A stretch of 64,000 bases of DNA from Heteroscillospira sp050943935 (GCA_050943935.1 JBMNQC010000002.1:1-64000), one strand, 5' to 3'. Counted from the first letter of the stretch, positions 30,514 through 39,603 are shown. Numbers and translations are program-made. The notes: generated from the sequence alone by a model not told the origin.

Positions 30514-31397
30514 TAATTTTCACCTTTCAGTATAGTGGGTATGCCGCACCAGACCCGGCATACCTCGGCAGACCGCTCCGCCAGCCAGCAGCAGCACCGG
30601 CCCACCCTCTCCCGCCAGGCTCTCTCCTCCCCGTCCACGGGAACTATGCCGCAGCCCACCTCGCAGCAGACTATGGTCAGGTTGGGATTGCGCTCCATCA
30701 GCTTTTCCAGCGCGGGAAGCGGATCTTCCTCCCCTCGCAGCCAGTTTTCCAGACCTGTGAAAACATCTGCCCGGGCGGCCCCTTCATAGCTGTCGGTCAC
30801 ACCGCGGCCGCAGTTATAGCGTCCGGCGGCAAAGGCAGTCTTGCCCTGGCTGAAGCCGCCTATCACCAGCTTCAGCCCCTTTGGGGGCGGGGGCAGCTTT
30901 TCGCCCCGGCGGGCCGGGATACCGGAGGCCACCTCCCAGCGCTCGTCGGCCATAGCCGCGGCAAAGGCGTTCAACTCTCCAAGCTGCTCCATAAAATCCT
31001 CCATTTCGCCCTCCAAACGCTGATCCGCCGCGAAAATATCGTTGCCGACTATCGCCAGCAGTCCGCATCCGGCAGACAGGGTCTTTAAATCGGCTTTCAC
31101 GCGCTCCAGAGCGCCTCTTTCGCCGAAAAACTCGTTCATGAACAAATTGCTCAAATCCTCCAGCAGCACGGCGCCGCCGGATAGTCCAAGGCTTCCCAGC
31201 CCTGTGGGGCACTCAGCCGTTTCAAAGCCCTTGCCCCGGCGCAGCTCACGATGGCGCTCAACGCGCTTTGCTCCCTCGGCGTCCCACACCCGCATGGTGG
31301 CTATGTAGGTGCGCTTCGTAAAGCCGGAATTTACCACAAGACTCTCGGCAAAGGCGCTTTTTCCGCTGCCGGAGCCGCCGCCAACATAAATCACCAT
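30513..31397 (-). CDS. cobU: Tandem CobU-like protein (adenosylcobinamide kinase/guanylyltransferase)
   Basis: 294 residues, against about 180 for ordinary CobU, because two CobU-like domains are joined. Domain 1 (about 1-165) has P-loop GGGSGSGKSAFAE, IATMRVWDAEGAKRVERHRE with His49 at the place of the guanylylated histidine, and ends WEVASGIP; its EVG-x-GIVP motif is reduced to IVGNDIFA. Domain 2 (about 175-294) has P-loop IGGFSQGKTAFA and the intact CCEVGCGIVPVDGEERAWRE, then VWCGIP, but lacks the His region. The conserved residues are thus split between halves. Located between cobT and cbiB, so it should phosphorylate and guanylylate adenosylcobinamide. Confidence 0.85.
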   Translation of the reverse strand: MVIYVGGGSGSGKSAFAESLVVNSGFTKRTYIATMRVWDAEGAKRVERHRELRRGKGFETAECPTGLGSLGLSGGAVLLEDLSNLFMNEFFGERGALERVKADLKTLSAGCGLLAIVGNDIFAADQRLEGEMEDFMEQLGELNAFAAAMADERWEVASGIPARRGEKLPPPPKGLKLVIGGFSQGKTAFAAGRYNCGRGVTDSYEGAARADVFTGLENWLRGEEDPLPALEKLMERNPNLTIVCCEVGCGIVPVDGEERAWRERVGRCCCWLAERSAEVCRVWCGIPTILKGEN

Positions 31398-31398
31398 G

Positions 31399-32457
31399 TC
31401 AGCTGAGAGGCTGGTAGGCCTCCACGGCTATGTCCTCAAAGGTATCCATACCGCCGTAGATAGCCATGGCCATATCCAGCAGGGGCATGACTGCGACAGC
31501 TCCCGTGCCCTCGCCCAGACGCATACCCGCGTGGATAAAGGGGTGCATACCAAGAGCTTCGAGCACCATGGCGCCCGCGGGCTCGGCAGAGGCGTGGCTG
31601 CCAAGCATATAGTCCGCGCAGGCGGGACACAGGCGCTGGGCGCACAGGGCCGCCGCGGAGGATATAAATCCGTCTATGAGCACGGGCACGCGGTATATGC
31701 CGCCGCCCAGAAACACGCCGCACAGTCCGGCGATATCCAGACCTCCCACCTTGGATATAAGGTCTATCACATCGTTTTTATCGGGCTTATTCAGCTCTAT
31801 GCCCCGGCGGATGGCGTCTATCTTTCTCTCAAGGCCCTCGCTGGACAGACCGGCGCCCCGGCCTGTGACCAGCTCCGGGTCCTTTTCCAGCAGAACGGAC
31901 ACCACGGCGGAGCTGGTGGTGGTATTGCCAATGCCCATCTCGCCCGTGGCAAAGAGCTTAACTCCCTGCTCCCTGAGCTGGCCAACCAGCTCTATTCCGG
32001 TGAGTATGGCCTTTATGGCCTCGTCTCTGGTCATGGCCGGACCCTCGGTGAAGTCCGCCGTGCCCCTGCGCACGCAGCGCTGCACTATGCGCTCGCCCTC
32101 GACCGGAACGGCTACGCCTATATCCACAGGATATACCTCGGCGTGGGCCAGAGCCGCCATGCGGCACACGCTGCTGGCTCTGCGTCCCATGTTTTCGGTG
32201 ACTATGGCTGTGACCTCCTGGCCCGTCTGGGTGACGCCCTGGCGCACAACTCCGTTGTCGGCGCACATGGCTATAACAGCCCGGCGGGATATATCCACCT
32301 TAGCTGACCCGGTCATACCCGCTATGGCGATAACTGCGTCCTCAAGAGCGCCCAAACTGCCCAGGGGCTTTGCTATGGAGTTCCAACGCTTCTGTGCCTC
32401 CTCCATGGCTGCCCTGTCCGCAGGCTTTATCTGTGCAATGTATTCATTCAGCTCCAT
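31399..32457 (-). CDS. cobT: Nicotinate-nucleotide--dimethylbenzimidazole phosphoribosyltransferase
   Basis: About 352 residues. Start ATG 32457 is chosen because GGGAGG lies seven bases upstream; an ATG five codons earlier would sit on that site. It activates the lower-ligand base as its ribotide. Diagnostic: RWNSIAKPLGSLGALED, IAMCADNGVVRQGVTQTGQE, GEMGIGNTTTSSAVVSVLL and GMRLGEGTGAVAVMPLLDMA. It overlaps cbiA by 14 bases. Which base it activates cannot be told from sequence; bluB is absent here. Confidence 0.95.
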   Translation of the reverse strand: MELNEYIAQIKPADRAAMEEAQKRWNSIAKPLGSLGALEDAVIAIAGMTGSAKVDISRRAVIAMCADNGVVRQGVTQTGQEVTAIVTENMGRRASSVCRMAALAHAEVYPVDIGVAVPVEGERIVQRCVRRGTADFTEGPAMTRDEAIKAILTGIELVGQLREQGVKLFATGEMGIGNTTTSSAVVSVLLEKDPELVTGRGAGLSSEGLERKIDAIRRGIELNKPDKNDVIDLISKVGGLDIAGLCGVFLGGGIYRVPVLIDGFISSAAALCAQRLCPACADYMLGSHASAEPAGAMVLEALGMHPFIHAGMRLGEGTGAVAVMPLLDMAMAIYGGMDTFEDIAVEAYQPLS

Positions 32458-33820
32458 TTTGCTTCCTCCCATATTCAGCGCAGGCGTTTATAAATCTCTT
32501 TGCCGCCTCCGGGCTGCTCCAGAAATGGAGGTGCGGAAATCCCGCCCAGAGGCTTTCCGTCTGATAAGCGCAGGCCCAATGTCTGTCAGACATTGGCTTC
32601 TTGGCATTAAAATCAGCGCCTGGCCCCGTACTGTCCCAATAATGGAATTCATGGGCCGGCATTTCCTCCCCGGCTTCAAACAGCAGGCCGCTGTTTTGGG
32701 CCGTGAGTGTCACATAGCCGAAGCGTCCAAGCCTGTCGGTCTTATAGGCTCTCTCAGGTATCACTCCCGCCATGGGGTGCGCTTTGCCGGATTTGTCCTC
32801 AAGACTCCCGTGCAGATAGAGAAATCCGCCGCATTCGGCCACCGTGGGCATGCCGCCCCGGATCGCGTTACCTATGCTGCGCCGCATTTTCTCGTTGTTC
32901 CCGAGCTTTTCTGCGTACAGCTCGGGATAGCCTCCGCCAAGATACATTCCGCAGGCGTCCTCCGGCAGAGCCTCGTCCTCCAGAGGCGAAAACCACTTCA
33001 GACGCGCGCCCAGCCTCTCCAGAAGGCGCAGGCTGTCCGCGTAATAGAAGCAGAAGGCTCTGTCCCGCGCCACAGCTATGGTCACGGGAGCTTTAAGCTT
33101 TGCCGGAAGCTGAGGCTCCTCCGCGTCCAGTACCGGGGCGGTGGAGGCAAGCTCCAGCAGACCGTCTATATCCACGTACTTTTCGCACAGGTCGGCCAGG
33201 GCGGCCATCTTCTCCCGAAGTCCAGCCACCTCCGCGGCTGTCACAAGCCCAAGGTGCCGGCTCTCAAGAGCCGCCTCCGGACACTCGGGCAGAAAGCCGT
33301 AAACGCGTATGCCGCACTCTGCCTCTATGGTCTCCCTGAGCCGGGGATACATCATGGGTGAGATGCGGCTGAGCACCACGCCCTTTATGCCGCTGTCATC
33401 CCGGAACCGTGCAAAGCCCTTTATCTGCGCCGCAAGGCTGAGAGCGCAGCCACGTCCGTCCAGCACCAGCACAGCGGGGCTTTGGGTGCATTTTGCCAGC
33501 TCGTAGGCGCTGGCCCTGCTGGACATTGCTATGCCGTCGTAATAGCCCATAACGCCCTCAATGACGGATACCCCCGCCTCACAGGAGTTTTCCTTCAGCA
33601 GATACCGGGTCTTTTCCTCACCCAGAAAGAACAGGTCCAGATTCCGGGAGGGCGTGCCGATTATTTCGCTGTGGAACATAGGGTCTATGTAGTCCGGGCC
33701 GCACTTGAAGGCGGCGGGAGCGGCGCCCCTGTTTTTAAGCGCCTGAAGCAGGGCGCAGACCAGGGTGGTCTTGCCTCCGCCGGAGCGCGGGGCGCAGAAG
33801 AGAAGTCTCGGCTCAGTCAT
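32444..33820 (-). CDS. cbiA: Cobyrinic acid a,c-diamide synthase
   Basis: A 458-residue glutamine amidotransferase acting on side chains a and c of cobyrinate. ATP domain: LLFCAPRSGGGKTTLVCALL and KCGPDYIDPMFHSEIIG; glutaminase domain: MYLGGGYPELYAEKLGNN and TVAECGGFLYLHGSLED with the catalytic cysteine, and HEFHYWDS. It is eight bases overlapped with cbiET upstream and overlaps cobT downstream. Confidence 0.96.
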   Translation of the reverse strand: MTEPRLLFCAPRSGGGKTTLVCALLQALKNRGAAPAAFKCGPDYIDPMFHSEIIGTPSRNLDLFFLGEEKTRYLLKENSCEAGVSVIEGVMGYYDGIAMSSRASAYELAKCTQSPAVLVLDGRGCALSLAAQIKGFARFRDDSGIKGVVLSRISPMMYPRLRETIEAECGIRVYGFLPECPEAALESRHLGLVTAAEVAGLREKMAALADLCEKYVDIDGLLELASTAPVLDAEEPQLPAKLKAPVTIAVARDRAFCFYYADSLRLLERLGARLKWFSPLEDEALPEDACGMYLGGGYPELYAEKLGNNEKMRRSIGNAIRGGMPTVAECGGFLYLHGSLEDKSGKAHPMAGVIPERAYKTDRLGRFGYVTLTAQNSGLLFEAGEEMPAHEFHYWDSTGPGADFNAKKPMSDRHWACAYQTESLWAGFPHLHFWSSPEAAKRFINACAEYGRKQNGAE

Positions 33821-35009
33821 GGCGGGCCTCCCCGCTGAGTATCCACACGGGATTCTGGGCGTCCATCAGGTGATAGCTCCCGGCCCGGCGGGTGCGGGTG
33901 CAGGAGAGCTGCACCATGTCCGTGTCGTCCAGCCCCAGCAGGGCGAAGCAGCGCGTCAGCTCCGCCAGAGTCTCCAGCGTCACGGCGTTTGCCACTATGC
34001 GCACATTGGGGTTTTTCTCCAGGCAAAGGCGGAGTATGGCCTCCATATTGCCGCCGGAGCCGCCAACGAACACCCGGTCGGGGGCGGGCAGGCTCTCCAG
34101 CGCCTGGGGCGCCGGGGCGCAGATTATCTCCACATTGCTGAGGCCGAATTTCTCCCGGTTCATATCCAGGAGCTGAGCCGCCTCGCTGCTGCGCTCCACG
34201 GCGAACACACGGCCCGCGCTGGCGGCGAAGGCCGCCTCCACGGTAACGGAGCCCGTGCCCGCGCCCACATCCCAGACCGTGTGCTCAGGGGCTATGCGCA
34301 GCTTGGATATGCTCAGCGCCCGCACCTCCTGCTTGGTCATGGGAGTTTTCATGCGGACGAAATCGTCGTCCGTGAACCAGGGGGCCTCATAGCCCCGGAA
34401 AATGGGACAGGGGTTTTCCGCCAGCACCACGGCCAGACTGTCGAACTCATGCCCCAGCAGCTCCAGCGCCGTGCCGGAGACTATGCTCTCGTCGGGATAG
34501 GATAGGCGGGAGCCCACATGGACGGTGACGTGGCCCAGCCGCCGGTCACACAGCTCCTCTATGAGGTCCGAGGCCCGGTAATTGCTGCCGGTGAGGACAA
34601 AGCAGCGCTCACGGTGCTGTATCTCGCCGGCGGCGTTGTGCTCTCTGCCGTGGGCGGAGACGCAGAACACATCCTGCCATGGTGTTTTCAGCCTCGCGCA
34701 GAAATATACAAGGCTCGAAACACCGGGTATCACCTCCAGCTCGGCAAAGGAGAGCTTATCGTAAAGCTTCGCCGCGCCGGAATAAAAGCCCACATCGCCG
34801 GACAGCAGAACGCTCAATTCGCCGCCGCACTCCCGGGCGGCCGCCGCTATCTCATCCGGAGAAATGAGCGCCAGGCATTTTTTATTGGGCCAGCCCTCCA
34901 GCAGGCGCTTTGCGCCTATGAGGAGCTCCGAGCGCTCTATGGCCTTTTGGGCCGCAGCGGTCATGGTGTCGGGATTTCCCAGGCCCACGCCTATGAGATT
35001 TATCTTCAT
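33813..35009 (-). CDS. cbiET: Fused cobalt-precorrin-7 C5-methyltransferase / C15-methyltransferase (decarboxylating)
   Basis: 398 residues from ATG 35009, overlapping the cbiJ TGA by four bases. Residues 1 to about 195 are CbiE: INLIGVGLGNPDTMTAAAQK, LLSGDVGFYSGA and EVIPGVSSLVYFCARLKTPW. From about 215 the CbiT domain has MTKQEVRALSISKLRIAPEH and the SAM-binding VWDVGAGTGSVTVEAAFA, with RVFVGGSGGNMEAILRLC. The fusion equals CobL of aerobic pathways. It methylates C5 and C15 and decarboxylates the acetate on C12. Confidence 0.95.
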   Translation of the reverse strand: MKINLIGVGLGNPDTMTAAAQKAIERSELLIGAKRLLEGWPNKKCLALISPDEIAAAARECGGELSVLLSGDVGFYSGAAKLYDKLSFAELEVIPGVSSLVYFCARLKTPWQDVFCVSAHGREHNAAGEIQHRERCFVLTGSNYRASDLIEELCDRRLGHVTVHVGSRLSYPDESIVSGTALELLGHEFDSLAVVLAENPCPIFRGYEAPWFTDDDFVRMKTPMTKQEVRALSISKLRIAPEHTVWDVGAGTGSVTVEAAFAASAGRVFAVERSSEAAQLLDMNREKFGLSNVEIICAPAPQALESLPAPDRVFVGGSGGNMEAILRLCLEKNPNVRIVANAVTLETLAELTRCFALLGLDDTDMVQLSCTRTRRAGSYHLMDAQNPVWILSGEARHD

Positions 35010-35743
35010 GCTCCGACCTCCCTGATGTAGTCCATCACCTGCTCCATGCTGTATCCCGTCTCCTCCGTGGGGCGCTCCACCACCAGCAGGGCGCAGCCGC
35101 ACTCCCGGGCGGCCTCGGCCTTGTCCCGGAAGCCTCCGTAGCCGCCGGAATCCTTGGTGAGCAGCACCTTTATATCAAACTGGCCTATGGTGGCCATGTT
35201 CATCTCACGGGTGAACGGTCCCTGCATACAGATGATATGTGCTGGAGGAAAGCCAAGAGACAGGCATTTTTCCAGCGAATCCGCCGTGGGCAGCACTCTG
35301 GGGCAGCAGCGCTCCAGAAGTCCGGGAACAGCGAAGGGAGCAAGCTCCTTGCTGCCGGTGGTGAGCAGCACGTTTCCGGGCATATTCCGCAGCAGCTGTG
35401 CGGCCTCGGCCATATTTTGGGCCTTAATGCAGCCGTCCTCGGCGTCGGACTCCCGCAGCAGGCGCAGATAGTTCAGTCCAGCCTCGCCGGCGGCGGCGCG
35501 GATGTTTTTCGTGACCTCAGCGGCATAGGGATGGGTGGCGTCCACCACGCAGTCAAAGCCGCCGCGCATAAGGGCCTTCATAGCTTCCGCATCCAGTCTG
35601 CCCGTATGGGACTTCACCCCCTCCGGCAGCAGCTCGGCGCCGTATTCCGTGGCCACGCACACCAGATGGTCTATGCCCTCGTCCCGCAGCCGGGACGCCA
35701 GCACTCGGCCCTCGCTGGTACCACCGAAAAGAAGCACCCGCAT
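35006..35743 (-). CDS. cbiJ: Cobalt-precorrin-6A reductase
   Basis: About 245 residues from ATG 35743, which follows the cbiH TAG by one base. NAD(P)H-dependent reductase: RVLLFGGTSEGRVLASRLRD, FDCVVDATHPYAAEVTKNIR, QGPFTREMNMATIGQFDIKV and LLTKDSGGYGGFRDKAEAAR are diagnostic of CbiJ/CobK. An upstream ATG at 35770 would lie inside cbiH and is less likely. Confidence 0.94.
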   Translation of the reverse strand: MRVLLFGGTSEGRVLASRLRDEGIDHLVCVATEYGAELLPEGVKSHTGRLDAEAMKALMRGGFDCVVDATHPYAAEVTKNIRAAAGEAGLNYLRLLRESDAEDGCIKAQNMAEAAQLLRNMPGNVLLTTGSKELAPFAVPGLLERCCPRVLPTADSLEKCLSLGFPPAHIICMQGPFTREMNMATIGQFDIKVLLTKDSGGYGGFRDKAEAARECGCALLVVERPTEETGYSMEQVMDYIREVGA

Positions 35744-35744
35744 C

Positions 35745-36482
35745 CTACTCACCCCGCTGCATATAGCCACGGGGGGTAACCATTTTGCCGTTTATCACCG
35801 TGGTCTGGCTGTTGCCCACAAACACGGTGGTGAACATATCCACCTCCGTGCAGCAGCGCATCTCCGCCAGAGTCATAAGGCGGCAGTACTCCCCATCCCG
35901 GCCTATGTTCTTCACATAGGCGCAGACGGTTTCCGCGTCCTTGTGGCGCAGCAGTATATCGCAGGCCTTTTCCAGATAGTCCGCACGGCCCCGGCTGCGG
36001 GGATTATACAGGCAGACCACGAAGTCGGCCTGGGCGGCACAGTCCAGACGCTTTTCTATCTTCTCCCAGGGGGTCATGAGGTCAGACAGGGAGATAACGG
36101 CAAAATCGTGGGTAAGGGGCGCGCCCAGCACGGCGGCGCCTCCGCAGGCGGCGGTGATGCCGGGGATAACGGCTATCTCCACCTGGGGAAAATCTCTGCC
36201 CACCTCAAACACCAGTCCGGCCATGCCGTAAACTCCTGAGTCGCCGGAGCAGACCATGGCAACATTCTTGCCGGAGGCAGCCTCCTCCAGAGCCATGCGG
36301 CAGCGGTCCACCTCCCGCTTCATTCCGGTCTGGCGCATCTCCTTTTCGGGAACCTCCTCACGAATAAGGTCTATATAGGCGGTGTAGCCCACTATGAGGT
36401 CGGCGCTCTCCAGAGCGCGGCGGGCGCGTCCGGTCAGGTCGTCGCCCGCTCCGGGGCCAAGTCCGATTACAGTCAGCTTCAT
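35745..36482 (-). CDS. cbiH: Cobalt-precorrin-3B C17-methyltransferase
   Basis: A 245-residue SAM-dependent enzyme that methylates C17 and contracts the ring. Blocks: LTVIGLGPGAGDDLTGRARR, GYTAYIDLI, VAMVCSGDSGVYGMAGLVFE, PGITAACGGAAVLGAPLTHD and the CbiH-typical VCLYNPRSRGRADYLEKACD plus MTTVFVGNSQT-like FTTVFVGNSQTTVINGKMVT. Ten-base gap after cbiG. Confidence 0.95.
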   Translation of the reverse strand: MKLTVIGLGPGAGDDLTGRARRALESADLIVGYTAYIDLIREEVPEKEMRQTGMKREVDRCRMALEEAASGKNVAMVCSGDSGVYGMAGLVFEVGRDFPQVEIAVIPGITAACGGAAVLGAPLTHDFAVISLSDLMTPWEKIEKRLDCAAQADFVVCLYNPRSRGRADYLEKACDILLRHKDAETVCAYVKNIGRDGEYCRLMTLAEMRCCTEVDMFTTVFVGNSQTTVINGKMVTPRGYMQRGE

Positions 36483-36491
36483 GCTCTCCTC

Positions 36492-37490
36492 CTAAAATTC
36501 CAGGGACACAGGGCAAATGGCGGCGGCAGCCGTCACGCCGTTCCCGGCCGTTTTATGTATAATTATCTCGCCGTCCATGGCGGCGGCGCGCTCGCAGACA
36601 TTGTCGCAGCCGGTCACGCCCCGGACAAATTCCGAAGCCCCAAACACCCCCGGCACAGCCATAAGCTCCTCTGCTGTGCTCGTAACAAATTCCAGGCCGA
36701 ATTTGCGGCAGAAGGCCGCAAGCCCAGGCTCGTCCTTTTTAAGGTCTATGCTGCGCACCCGCTTCACGGCGCGGATGTCCACCCCGGATGCAGACAGAAC
36801 GTCCACAGCTAACCGCTCAATATCCTCCTCAGAGGTGCCCCGGCGGCAGCCTATGCCCAAAGTCACGGCTCTGGGGATGAGCCGCAGGGCGTCGGCGGGG
36901 GTGTTTTGTGTTGTTATGTAAACTTTTTTGCCCTCACCGTCCAGATTTACACCCTTGGGAACCTTTCCGGATACGGGCCACGGGCTGCAAAGGCACAGGC
37001 TCTCTCCGTCCAGCAGGGCGGCGGAGGCCTCCTTGGCCAGGCGCCTGTCGGACAGCACAAGGCCGTTTTTGGCAGCGAATACGTCCACGGCGAACAGGCC
37101 GTTCACATCGGTGGCGGTGGTCACAACCGCCTGACCGCCCGTTATCGCCGCCGCGCGGCAGGCCAGGGCGTTTGCCCCGCCCACATGGCCGGACAGCAGA
37201 GCCACGGCAAAGCGCCCCGCCTCATCCACGGAGACCACAGCCGGATCTGTGAGCTTATCCCGCACATGGGGGGCAATGGCGCGCACGGCTATGCCGCAGG
37301 CGCCTATGAACAGCAGGCTCTCCGCCCTGTTCCAGACCTCTGCCGTCCACCCGGACAGGCTTTCAAAGCCCGGCAGGCCGGTCTGCTGGGAAAGCCGCGC
37401 GGGGACGTACAGCTCCCCGCCCAGCTCCGCGCACAGGCGCTTTCCCAGCTCCGCGCCCCGGGCGGTGAAAGCGGCGGCGTATATGCTCAT
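36492..37490 (-). CDS. cbiG: Cobalt-precorrin-5A hydrolase
   Basis: 332 residues. It opens the delta-lactone and releases acetaldehyde, the step specific to the anaerobic route. The central block LLFIGACGIAVRAIAPHVRD, SVDEAGRFAVALLSGHVGGA and the C-terminal GIGCRRGTSEEDIE, SIDLKKDEPGLAAF and SEFVRGVTGCDNVCERAA mark CbiG. Overlaps the cbiF end by four bases. Confidence 0.95.
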   Translation of the reverse strand: MSIYAAAFTARGAELGKRLCAELGGELYVPARLSQQTGLPGFESLSGWTAEVWNRAESLLFIGACGIAVRAIAPHVRDKLTDPAVVSVDEAGRFAVALLSGHVGGANALACRAAAITGGQAVVTTATDVNGLFAVDVFAAKNGLVLSDRRLAKEASAALLDGESLCLCSPWPVSGKVPKGVNLDGEGKKVYITTQNTPADALRLIPRAVTLGIGCRRGTSEEDIERLAVDVLSASGVDIRAVKRVRSIDLKKDEPGLAAFCRKFGLEFVTSTAEELMAVPGVFGASEFVRGVTGCDNVCERAAAMDGEIIIHKTAGNGVTAAAAICPVSLEF

Positions 37491-38248
37491 GCCTCAGTTC
37501 CCACGCGATAGCCGTGGGTGAAGCCGGGGTCATAGAGCTTGCTGCGCTCGTAATCCGCGCCCAGGAAGCCGCCCACGGTTATAAGGGCGGTCTTGGTGAC
37601 ATTGTTCTTTTTCGCGGTCTCGGCCAGAGTGCCCACGGTGCAGCGGAATACCTTTTCCTCCGGCCAGGTGGCCTTGTAGACTATGGCGGCGGGGGTGTCC
37701 TCGGTGTAGGCGCCGCCGGAGAGCAGCTCCCGCTGTGCCTCCTCCAACAGTCCGGTGGACAAAAACAGCACCATGGTGCAGCCGTGGGAGGCCATTTTAC
37801 GCAGCTCCTCACCCTCGGGCACGGGGGTGCGTCCCGCCATGCGGGTGATGATAACCGACTGGCTCACCTCGGGCAGAGTGTACTCGGCCTGAAGCGCCGC
37901 GGCGGCCCCGCTGAAGGAGGACACGCCGGGTGTCACATCATAGGCTATTGCGAGCCTGTCCAGCTCGTCCATCTGCTCGCGGATAGCTCCGTACAGGCTG
38001 GGGTCGCCGGTGTGCAGGCGCACGGTGGTCTTGCCCGCGGCCTCATTTTCGGCCATGACGGCAATTACCTCCTCCATGGTCATACCCGCGCTGTCGTATA
38101 CGGCGCAGCTCTCTTTTTTGTAGTTCAGCAGAGCGGGACTTACCAGACTGCCCGCGTAGATTATGCAGTCGGCCTCGCCAAGCAGACGCGCGCCGCGCAC
38201 GGTGATAAGGTCCTCGGCTCCGGGGCCGGCTCCTATAAAGTGAATCAT
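37487..38248 (-). CDS. cbiF: Cobalt-precorrin-4 C11-methyltransferase
   Basis: A 253-residue SAM-dependent enzyme: HFIGAGPGAEDLITVRGARL, DCIIYAGSLVSPALL, VRLHTGDPSLYGAIREQMDE, VTPGVSSFSGAAAALQAEYT and SQSVIITRMAGRTPVPEGEE. The SLV and TRMAGRTP motifs are specific to CbiF/CobM. Second gene of the riboswitch-controlled cbiD operon, with four-base overlaps on both sides. Confidence 0.96.
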   Translation of the reverse strand: MIHFIGAGPGAEDLITVRGARLLGEADCIIYAGSLVSPALLNYKKESCAVYDSAGMTMEEVIAVMAENEAAGKTTVRLHTGDPSLYGAIREQMDELDRLAIAYDVTPGVSSFSGAAAALQAEYTLPEVSQSVIITRMAGRTPVPEGEELRKMASHGCTMVLFLSTGLLEEAQRELLSGGAYTEDTPAAIVYKATWPEEKVFRCTVGTLAETAKKNNVTKTALITVGGFLGADYERSKLYDPGFTHGYRVGTEA

Positions 38249-39381
38249 TTTTCATCCTCCAGATATTTATGATGCTCCAAAAGCTCGCTTGCCAGGGACG
38301 TCTGTCCCAGCACGCCGAATTTATTTGAGAAAAACAGAGCGGCCACGGGGATATCTCCCACCCTGTGCCTGAGATTTTCCTCCAGCGCCCGGGCAACGGA
38401 GGCCATAACAGGCTCAAGAATTCCCGCCCTCTGCAGGATCTCCACAGCCGCGTCCGTGGTGGGGGCGGCGAACAGCTCCCGAACGGCGGCGGTATCCGCT
38501 CCGCACAAGGCTGCATGGGCACATATGGTCTCCCGCCTGCCGTCGCAGACTCTTGAGTGTGTGTTCATGGCTCCACCGGCTATCTTTATGAGCTTGCCCA
38601 GGTGACCAACCAGCAGTATGCTCTCGAAGCCCGAGGTCACGGCGCAGTCCAGAGCCTGGCCCGCGTAGTTGCTGCACAGGGCGCGGCCCCGCATGTCCAG
38701 TCCCAGCACCTCCCGGGAGAAATCGTCCCCGTAGTTGCCGGGAGTTAGCAGCAGATGCTTCGCTCCCCCCGCAGCCAGGGCGCGTATCTCCAGCCTTACG
38801 GATTCTATCAGCGCGTCCTCGCTCATAGGCCGGACTATGCCGCTGGTGCCCAGTATACTTATCCCGCCCACTATGCCCAGCCGTGGGTTAAAGGTGCGCC
38901 CGGCAAGTTTCTCGCCGCCCGGCACGGATATTTCGACTTCAAAGCCGTGCTCTGACGCCAGAGGCTCCAGCGCGCGGCATATCATGCTACGGGGCACGGA
39001 ATTTATGGCGGCATCGCCCACGGGCCGGTCAAGTCCGGGCTTTGTCACTCTGCCCACGCCCTCGCCGCCGTCAATGGTGACGCCGGGTGTTGCAGTCAGC
39101 GTGACGGAGGCAAAAATAAGCTCCCCATCCGTCACATCCGGGTCGTCCCCGCCGTCCTTGCACACGGCACATCGGGCTGAATTTCCGAAAAAACTTCTCT
39201 CCAGCAGCTCGGCCTGCACGTCTATGCCCGCAGGGGTGCGTATGCACACGCCCTCATCCCACCTGCCCAGCACCAGACGGCGGGCGGCGCCCAGAGCAGC
39301 CGCGGCGGCGCAGGTGCCTGTGGTATAGCCGCAGCGAAGCTCCTGCTGTCCCACAGTAATATAGTGCGCAAGCTTTGCCAT
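38245..39381 (-). CDS. cbiD: Cobalt-precorrin-5B C1-methyltransferase
   Basis: About 378 residues from ATG 39381, just after GGAGGG; a longer open frame runs back into the riboswitch and is rejected. It methylates C1 in the anaerobic route and has no relation to the other methyltransferases. Diagnostic: RCGYTTGTCAAAAALGA, INSVPRSMI, LGIVGGISILGTSGIVRPMS and LLVGHLGKLIKIAGGAMNTH. First gene of the long cobalamin operon. Confidence 0.96.
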   Translation of the reverse strand: MAKLAHYITVGQQELRCGYTTGTCAAAAALGAARRLVLGRWDEGVCIRTPAGIDVQAELLERSFFGNSARCAVCKDGGDDPDVTDGELIFASVTLTATPGVTIDGGEGVGRVTKPGLDRPVGDAAINSVPRSMICRALEPLASEHGFEVEISVPGGEKLAGRTFNPRLGIVGGISILGTSGIVRPMSEDALIESVRLEIRALAAGGAKHLLLTPGNYGDDFSREVLGLDMRGRALCSNYAGQALDCAVTSGFESILLVGHLGKLIKIAGGAMNTHSRVCDGRRETICAHAALCGADTAAVRELFAAPTTDAAVEILQRAGILEPVMASVARALEENLRHRVGDIPVAALFFSNKFGVLGQTSLASELLEHHKYLEDEK

Positions 39382-39394
39382 GTTCCCTCCATGC

Positions 39395-39424
39395 AAAAAG
39401 CCCTCTCCGTATTCCGGAGAGGGC
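39395..39424 (-). terminator. Terminator of the cbiD riboswitch expression platform
   Basis: A 10-bp perfect stem GCCCTCTCCG/CGGAGAGGGC with a five-base loop, followed on the minus strand by TTTTTGC, 14 bases before the cbiD start codon. It should form when cobalamin is bound. Confidence 0.85.
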
Positions 39425-39429
39425 GTCAC

Positions 39430-39600
39430 CAACAAAAAATGATGCCGGCATCCCCACCTAGGAGCCTGACTGGTATGCCGCATCGGGTATTCTGGCTTCC
39501 GCCAAAAGGCGGTCACAGTAGAGGTAAGACTGCACCGGATTTGCACCGGATTTCCCCCAGCACACCGCTTTTACGGCATGACGCGACTATCTTTGTTATT
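39430..39600 (-). ncRNA. Cobalamin riboswitch upstream of cbiD
   Basis: On the minus strand: GGGGGAAATCCGGTGCAAAT, CCGGTGCAG, CTACTGTGACC and GCCAGAATACC, in the order of the cobalamin aptamer core (GGTG-x-AA, GC-x-G, ACTGT, GCCAG-x-A-x-ACC). Details differ from the cbiM riboswitch, notably a shorter 5' part and no GAACC-type box, so it may be a different subclass. It is followed by a canonical terminator, giving transcriptional OFF control of the 14-gene operon. Confidence 0.88.
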
Positions 39601-39603
39601 TGC

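Noticed and set aside
31396..33361. Long plus-strand open frames opposite cobT and cbiA
   Set aside because: Antisense shadows of conserved cobalamin genes; no recognisable motif.
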